From: Hepsetus odoe
Lineage: Eukaryota; Chordata; Actinopteri; Characiformes; Hepsetidae
Length of the DNA stretch: 64,000 bases
Direction of reading: 5' to 3'
NCBI GenBank assembly: GCA_017165825.1
Contig: CM029383.1
Location: forward strand, 12,288,710-12,352,709
Part shown: positions 58,601 through 64,000 of the stretch, one piece after another
Layout: every line of letters begins with the position of its first letter
Position numbering within the stretch: position 1 is the stretch's first letter
Position numbers and translations under genes: made by a program
Notes under the pieces: generated by a model
What the model saw: the letters and a program-made list of their open reading frames with translations, nothing else
What the model was told of the DNA's origin: nothing
Databases searched by the model: none

Positions 58601-61600
58601 TCCCAAGTTGCTTCCAGGTACCAATGAGCCGCCAGGGTCCCTTGGCGCATCAGATGCATCACACAGACCAGATGGTAGCTCGGCATTGGACTCAGGTGAT
58701 GACCACAACGGGCCCCCCCGGACATGTGGGGAGAGAAATGGAATGAGGGGGTCAGTAATGAGCAGGATCCAGTAGTGACAGACACAGAAATGAAACAGTG
58801 CGATGGCATGTACAGCAGCACCAGCGACTAGTGGTGCACTATGGTGATTGGTGCGGGTAAGCTAAACTAAAGTAGTAAGTCTTGAGCCGTGATTTAAAGA
58901 CCGAGACTGAATAGGCATCCCGTACAGAAGCAGGCAAGCTGTTCCACAATCTAGGGGACAATTAGGAGATCTTTATTCTGGGATCTAAGTGGGCGGTTAG
59001 GTGTATAGGTATTAAGCAGTTCGGTTAGGTATATTGGGGCAAGACCTTTAAGTGCCTTGTAGCTTAAGAGGAGGACCTTGAAGTCAGCCCTGTACCTAAC
59101 AGGAAGCCAGTGAAGTGAGGAGAGTATGGGAGTTATGTGGTCATACTTCCTGCTCCTGCTAACAATCCTAGCGGCTGTGTTCTGAATGCGCTGTAGGGTG
59201 CTTAATGTGCCCTGAGAGCTTCCAGAAAGTAGGGCGTTACAGTAATCTAATCTACTGTATACAAATGCATGTACTACTTTCGCCGTGTCTTCCATTGACA
59301 GAAAGCGCCGTAGTTTGGCAATGTTCCGAAGGTGCAGGAAGCATGTCTTCGCAACTGCATTAACATGGGGATTAAATGAAAGATTTGAATCGAAAATAAC
59401 ACCAAGGTTACGTGCCAGAGTACTAACTGAAAACTTCAACCCTGCATCCCGGATATGCGAAATGAAGTTGGCCCTGTCTACATCGCTACTACAAAACAAG
59501 AGCAGCTCAGTTTTTTCGGGGTTTAGTGAGAGGAAGTTGTTATTCATCCAATCCCTAATATCACTGAGGCAGCTAATTAAGGTGCCGGTTGATACTTTAT
59601 CACATGATTTAAAAGATAAGTATAGCTGAGTGTCATCAGCGTAAGAGTGGTAACTAACATTATGCTTCCGTATAATAGTGCTTAGTGGGAGCATGTAGAG
59701 GAAGAAGAGCACTGGGCCCAACACCGACCCTTGTGGGACTCCATAGTTAACTAGTGACATAGGTGAGGGGGTGCCATAATCATCCATTTGGATGAAGTAG
59801 TAACGGTTTGTGAGATAGGAGTTGAACCATTTAAGGGCTGTTCCGGTAATGCCGACAGTGGAGTGAAGCCTATTTACTAAAATGGAGTGATCTACCGTGT
59901 CGAACGCAGCACTAAGATCTAACAGAACAAGAACAGTAATGTTTCCTGCATCACTCGAGACCATTATATCATTCACCACTCTAGTTAGAGCAGTTTCTGT
60001 GCTATGGCCAAGCCATAACTATACATAACTGTAACTATTGCGGTTTATAAGAGTTAGTGCTACAGCCTGCTGTGCCTGTTTTTTTTTTGTTTGTCATATT
60101 TACCAAAAACTGAAAGTGAAAGTGAAAGCGACAACCCTCGTCATTGCGAGGTCACAGCACTGTACACCATGAACCACAACGAAATTGGACCTCTGCTTTT
60201 AACCCATGCACACAAACACCGTGCAGCAGTGGGCAGCTATTGAAAGCGCCTGGGGAGCAGTGACGGGGATGGTACCTTGCTCAGGGGTACCTCAGGGCAA
60301 CCTATTTTTGAGGGAATCGAACCCACAATCTTCCGATGCGGGGCCAACTCCCTAACCACTAGAGATAACCTCCTGCTGAATTTCCCAAGCTACAGTGTTG
60401 GTTGAAAGTTAAAGAAACATTAAAAATGTTCTATATTTCTGCATAAATATGACCTTATAATAATAATTATTATAATTAGTCCTTAAAGTAGACAAAGAGA
60501 ACTTGCACATAACAGTGTCAAAAAACTTGCACATATCAGTGTCAAAAAAAAAGTTTTAAATGGATTTGATAAATTTTTACTCTGCGATTTTCCACAGAAT
60601 AATAAAGTAAAAACAGGTTTTTGGATTGTTTTGTTAATTTATTAAAAATAAATGACTGCAATATTGCATTTTGCATATGTTTGTTTTGACATCCTTAAGA
60701 TGCTTCTAGAACTTCTTTGGGGTCTACATGTGGCTAACTGAGTTTATTTGGATTGATTACATTAATTATAAGATCCTCCAGTTAATAATATTTTTCAAAT
60801 TGTACTTTCTGTACATTGTGAAAGAGGATTTTGTAAAGACCTGGATATAAGATATATAAAAATCTGCACTAAGGACATGGAAGCCTACATCATTTTCAGA
60901 TTTAGAACCACCAATAGACTTCCTAGTTCTAGCTGCTCAGATGAACAGAATGCTCAGTGGTATAGGGCCTTGGTCAGACTGAGGTAATCAAGAGACTAAT
61001 TGTCACAGTTCTTTAATGAGAATGGGAGAATCTTTTAATAGGACAATAGGCTTGAAAAGATCCTTTTCAAGACAGACAGACAGGTACTGTAGATATGGGG
61101 GGAATTCAAGACCATTGTTCCCCTCCTAATTAGTGGCCTTCCTACAAAGAGACTTATAATAGTCCACAAGATCACAAAGGTAACTAAAGATCTCATGACT
61201 AATGACTAATGACAATGACTAATGTCAATGTTCATGAGTCCACCATCAGCAGAAAACCGAAAAACAATGAAAAACTACCCATAAACAATAGAAGCGTTTC
61301 AAAAAGAAATGCAGTGCTTTTGAAAAAAAAAAAAAAAAACATTACTGTCTGCCTACAGATTGCTAAAATGTTTGGTGGATAAATGAAACAACAGTTTTTT
61401 ACTGTGAAGCATTATGGTAGTAGAAATGAAAACACTTTATTTCTCGTCAATCTGCGAAACATGGTGCTGGTAGTTTCATTGTCAGGGTCTGTTTTGCTGC
61501 ATCTGGGCCAGGGAGGTGTGACAATATTTATGGAACAATGAAATTCCGAATTATGCCAAATAATATCAGGACATTTGTCTGCAAACTGAATCTTCAGAGA

Positions 61601-62675
61601 AAGTTTTGTCATGTGGCAAAGCAATAACCCTGAGGTGCACCTACATATACTCATTTTATCAGCTGCTATTATCAAACAGGTGCACAAATATGATACCACT
61701 ACCTTGTCTGTATGACATCTGTGCTGAGGATGATTCGTCACCCAAATAAATGCCTGCTCATTTGTGGTCCTTTGGGACCTGAACATTGATGAACCAGGTG
61801 AAGGAGGCCAAGAAATGATGCAGAGACAGATGGCTTACAGCCTGTTGTTATAAGCTACAAATGAATATATATATATAGTAGGTGGAAGTGTAGGTGGTAT
61901 ATAGTAGGTGGAATGCTGACCAGTATAAAACCAAAATCATGCAGTAAGTTATACAATAAGATCCATTCATATTCTGTGCAGACAGGTTCAAGCCTCCCCT
62001 GACCTTTTCTGGCATAAGCATGGTTAAAAATATAAATTTTTTTTTTTCTTGCAAAACAAGAGCATTCTCTTAAGATCTTTTGATTAAATTCAATTTATAA
62101 TTTAATATTGTAACTATTACTTATGAACACTAATGCAAATTTAGCATCCAAACCTCCATCTGAAAATCCTAATTGTTTTTTGGACTAATAAATGTTATAT
62201 CGCATAATGCTTTTGTTATTGTGGGTGAAAACAGAATCTCAATAGACCTTGAAGAGACACCTAGGAAAACCCTGTAGATGCACTGTATACAGAGAGTGAT
62301 TATCTGGGAAATAGACACAGGTGAAGGAGATGGAGCACCTGGGGGTATGTGCATAACAGTGGTGTTGTTTTATATAAGCCAGTGCACTAACCTATACTGA
62401 ACATTGCTGAACCTTTCATAAGAGGAAATGCTTTTATACAAAGTACACTTTCTCCTGCTGCTGAAATGTACATATACATTTATGCTTTTGGATCCAGCGT
62501 GGGTTGCAGGTCAGGCTGACTTTAATGTGTGGAGTGAGTGCTTAATTTAATGTACTCATTTCAAAGCATCTGGATTATGTGGTACATGGTTTGATTGCTA
62601 GGTTTTAATGCCAGAATAATTTTAATTCCATCAGCAAGCTACAAAATACACTTCCTGCTTTACAGTTGATAACCT

Positions 62676-62754
<79 letters not shown>

Positions 62755-62869
62755 CTTGCTCTTATTCTTTTGCTTTCTAGCTTTCATCCCCTGTCACTCT
62801 CAAGCTTTCTCTTGTTTTCACTCTGTACTCTATCTTTCTATGGTTTTTTGCTCTCTCTAGGTCTCTGTT

Positions 62870-62917
<48 letters not shown>

Positions 62918-64000
62918 TATGTGTACTGATAGTTCACAGCTGTTCTAATTTGTTTAATTGAGTCTCTCCGGATCAGGGTGTCACACGGAGGGGAATAGTC
63001 GCCAGTTCAGCTGTGCGCTTATGCTCTTTGTTGCTATGGTAACAGGATGGGGCAACACAGTGGCCTGGGAAAGGTTTGAGATGGGGAGGCCTTTATAATC
63101 TCATTCCCGGGCAGTCAGACTCGCACAGAACGACAATAGCAGAGGCTTGTGTAGTTCAGCAAAATGGCCTATGAAAAGATTTTATGCACTAAACCATAAA
63201 GCTACCCTTACTAACTACTGTCTGGCTCTCAAACAATGCTGAAACTAGGACAAAAAGTCAAGCATTTTCACTGAGTGAAAACTTCTTTGTTGTTTTTAAT
63301 TTTGGATCTTCCTTCCAACACTTTTACACAAATTTTTTTAGACCTTGAAAATACATGGGGTCATATTTAATAGCTTTTTTTTTTTTGTAATGATTATTCA
63401 TTACAATAAAGATTCATTAAAGGCCCTTTGCTGTTTTTTTCTAGTATTTGAGCACCCTAACACATAATTTGTAACTACCTATAATAATATTTACACTTTA
63501 ACTTGAAACATAACCTTGATTAATCAAAAAGTGTTCTGCCCTTTCATTCTTCATCATTTGTATAGTCTCCAAGTAAGTGTCTCCAGTTTGAAATAAACGT
63601 CCTGGTTTTAAAATGTCTTGATACTCTAGGCTTCTCTGGGTCTTGAGGTGAATTTAAGGCTTTCAGGCCTCCGAAAAAACAGCTTGCCAAGTCCACTTTA
63701 TGCCATCTGTGAAATGGGGTTATGCCAGAATTTCCCCAGAGCTCAGACGGCTGCTTCCCTCCTCCCTACCCTGCTTTATACAAAGGCTACAACAATGTCG
63801 CTTCTAACCACTTCTGCTATGTTCCCAATTTGCAGCATGTCACTACATTCACTTGTAAATCACCTAATAATTGATTCATGATTCATGGCTTGTGGTAAAT
63901 GACCCTTTGTAGCTGAATAGCCAGGACATCTGTTGATTTGCACGGGTATTAATAGTCTTAAAGTTGTTTGGTGAACTCAAATAGACTAAACATGGAAAAA
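42107..64000 (+). CDS. fat3: fat3, FAT atypical cadherin 3 (5' part of gene)
   Basis: Very large single-pass cadherin; human FAT3 is about 4,500 residues with over 30 cadherin repeats and acts in neuron dendrite shaping. The window holds the large first coding exon (coding from 42124 or 42154 to 45403) and the next exon (53696-54013), about 1,200 residues. After a signal peptide come nine complete cadherin repeats and a tenth that spans the intron. Repeat ends are marked by MNDLRPLF, ANDNIPTF, VNDNPPLF, VNDNSPQF, VNDCPPVF and VNENLSEPYF. The SPTTYTITLPESTPLG, DIGSNGEFYYFF and NRQTPQFEAFPSD stretches fit FAT3 rather than FAT1 or FAT2. No later exon was found from 54014 to 64000, so that is intron. 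Confidence 0.94.
46380..46520. promoter_or_regulatory. Cluster of TAATTA-type homeodomain sites
   Basis: TTAATTACAGCTAATTAC, CAACTAATTAGG and TTAATCATG lie within 140 bp of otherwise mixed-composition intron. An enhancer is possible but inferred only from motif density. Confidence 0.3.
47362..47405. repeat. (TG)n microsatellite
   Basis: TG repeat in the fat3 intron. Confidence 0.95.
48193..48391 (+). repeat. SINE family C with L2-like tail
   Basis: GGTGGTGGTCCAGTGGTAGG, CAAGAGGTCCCAGGTTTGAA, GTAAGTCGCTCTGGATAAGA and GCGTCTGCTAAATGCC. Full-length partner of 23097-23306. Confidence 0.88.
49637..49873 (+). repeat. SINE family A
   Basis: GCAGTGGGCTGGTGGTTAGG, TGAGGTATCCTTGAGCAAGG, GGGTTAAATGCAGAGG and CCAATGACAAATTGTTACTT. 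Moderately diverged. Confidence 0.85.
52561..52669 (+). pseudogene. tRNA-Leu(CAA)-like pseudogene with intron
   Basis: GTGGTCTAAAGCACCAGACT, anticodon CAA followed by G and an intron-like insert, TTCTGGTCTCC, variable arm, T-arm TTCAAATCCCA and CTCCTGACA follow the order of vertebrate intron-containing tRNA-Leu-CAA genes. The 5' side (TTTTCTGGTCTTGTGG) does not pair with the 3' acceptor strand, and the B-box is GTTCAAATCC, so it is probably decayed. A family A SINE begins about 8 nt downstream. Confidence 0.72.
52677..52895 (+). repeat. SINE family A
   Basis: GGGCAGTGGTGACCTAGTGG, GGGTTTGAATCCC, TTTGAGCAAGGTACCGTCCC and TTTCAATAGCTGCCC. The tail is decayed. Confidence 0.85.
53696..54013 (+). 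CDS. fat3: fat3 second coding exon
   Basis: 318 nt, acceptor GATAG, donor GTGAGA. Encodes GVIYTTSILDCEVQ, YWLTVYATDRGVVPFSSST, VQDVNDNAPLTSEPVY, MENSPKDVSVV and NPQNFFTINSKT, completing cadherin repeat 10 and starting 11. Phase matches the previous exon. Confidence 0.94.
55529..55610. repeat. (GT)n microsatellite
   Basis: About forty uninterrupted GT units, the longest dinucleotide run in the window. Confidence 0.97.
56988..57012. repeat. (AT)n microsatellite
   Basis: Short AT repeat in the fat3 intron. Confidence 0.9.
57205..57412. repeat. RTE-like LINE/SINE 3' fragment
   Basis: TCCATCCATAACTTTATTAC, CAAGCCTATCCCAGCACTCA, CAGGTTGCCAGTACATCACA, ACAATTAAGCATCTCCAACT and CATGTCTTTGG follow the order of fish RTE-derived repeats. 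Confidence 0.7.
58330..60008 (-). mobile_element. 5'-truncated L2-type LINE with reverse-transcriptase remnant
   Basis: The minus-strand frame from about 60006 to 58951 encodes the back half of a non-LTR reverse transcriptase: HSTETALTRVVND, DLSAAFDTVDHSIL, GVPQGSVLGPVLFFLYMLPL, the catalytic YADDTQLYLS, then WLPVRYRADFKVLLLSYKAL. After LLIVP a stop ends the frame, and LWNSLPASVRDAYSVSVFKS continues in another frame, so a small deletion lies near 58950. Upstream parts (endonuclease, start of RT) are missing. The 3' end resembles L2 tails and has a TTGAA-type repeat. The wording fits the L2 clade; Rex1/CR1 is an alternative. Not active. Confidence 0.9.
60111..60363 (-). repeat. SINE family A, reverse orientation
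   Basis: Minus strand: CTAGTGGTTAGGGAGTTGGC, GGGTTCGATTCCC, CCCTGAGGTACCCCTGAGCA, TTTCAATAGCTGCCC and TGACGAGGGTTGTCGC with a TTTCAC tail. It lies about 100 bp from the truncated 5' end of the LINE. Confidence 0.92.
61120..61700 (+). mobile_element. Decayed Tc1-like transposase remnant
   Basis: Read across frames on the plus strand: KHGAGSFIVRVCFAASGPGR, GTMKFRIM, VCKLNLQRKF and VMWQSNNPEVH, matching the order of a common fish Tc1 family around the second catalytic Asp. Further upstream GTTCATGAGTCCACCATCAG fits its N-terminal coding part. Many stops and shifts; termini not found. Confidence 0.65.
62671..62757. repeat. (CT)n tract
   Basis: Pyrimidine-only CT repeat with TTCT interruptions. 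Frames through it are SLSL or RERE low complexity and not genes. Confidence 0.95.
62876..62915. repeat. (GT)n microsatellite
   Basis: GT repeat 120 bp past the CT tract. Confidence 0.95.
63030..63043. promoter_or_regulatory. RFX-type X-box motif
   Basis: GTTGCTATGGTAAC fits GTNRCC-N2-RGYAAC with one change. It lies in a repeat-free, more GC-balanced patch (62960-63180) of the fat3 intron. Confidence 0.35.

Larger units (their letters stand above)
54014..64000. other. fat3 intron running off the window
   Basis: No cadherin coding sequence was seen. It contains GT repeats (55529-55610, 62876-62915), an AT repeat (56988-57012), an RTE-like fragment (57205-57412), an L2-type LINE (58330-60008), a SINE (60111-60363), a Tc1-like remnant (61120-61700) and a CT-rich tract (62671-62757). 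Confidence 0.75.

Noticed and set aside
59285..59629. 114-codon plus-strand frame inside the LINE
   Set aside because: Antisense shadow of the reverse-transcriptase frame.
61412..61786. 124-codon minus-strand open frame
   Set aside because: It is the shadow of the decayed Tc1-like transposase read on the plus strand.
62605..62860. Frames reading RERERE or SLSLSL
   Set aside because: Products of the CT tract.

Overview
The window is a piece of a ray-finned fish nuclear genome, probably an otophysan such as a characin, catfish or knifefish; the group is inferred and the species is not identified. Evidence: spliced genes with GT-AG introns, vertebrate-specific protein families, dense CA/GT and GATA microsatellites, tRNA-derived SINEs, an L2-type LINE and several decayed Tc1-like transposons. 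All exon borders were read by eye from splice signals, reading phase and remembered family sequences; no RNA or alignment was available.

Layout, left to right. (1) 34-19818, minus strand: grm5, metabotropic glutamate receptor 5. Six coding exons carry the signal peptide, the glutamate-binding Venus-flytrap domain and most of the cysteine-rich domain; the seven-helix part lies beyond the left edge. A putative non-coding first exon is near 20652-20900. (2) 20900-23750: intergenic DNA with a large inverted TATC/GATA microsatellite and two SINEs. (3) 23790-28610, plus: tyr, tyrosinase, complete in five exons (537 aa), with an MITF-type E-box and an OTX-type site just upstream. (4) 28620-31880: intergenic, with two SINEs that share a head but have different tails. 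(5) 32291-35572, plus: a complete importin-alpha gene in ten exons (520 aa), most like KPNA7. (6) 36447-41006, minus: chordc1, complete in eleven exons (338 aa), convergent with the importin gene. (7) 41380-64000, plus: the 5' part of fat3, a giant atypical cadherin. It has a putative non-coding exon, one 3.3 kb coding exon and one 318 bp exon; the rest is intron running off the right edge.

The genes do not form a pathway. They are a conserved vertebrate block: from memory, human 11q14 has GRM5(-), TYR(+), NOX4(-), CHORDC1(-), FAT3(+) in the same relative orientations. Here no NOX4 is seen between tyr and chordc1, an importin-alpha gene sits there instead, and chordc1 and fat3 appear to start within about 0.6 kb of each other. 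I found no new enzymatic or defence system. The most interesting items are the SINE filling most of tyr intron 3 and abutting its 3' splice site, the SINE head/tail exchange with a conserved 3' hairpin, the compact chordc1/fat3 head-to-head start, and a decayed intron-containing tRNA-Leu gene next to a SINE.
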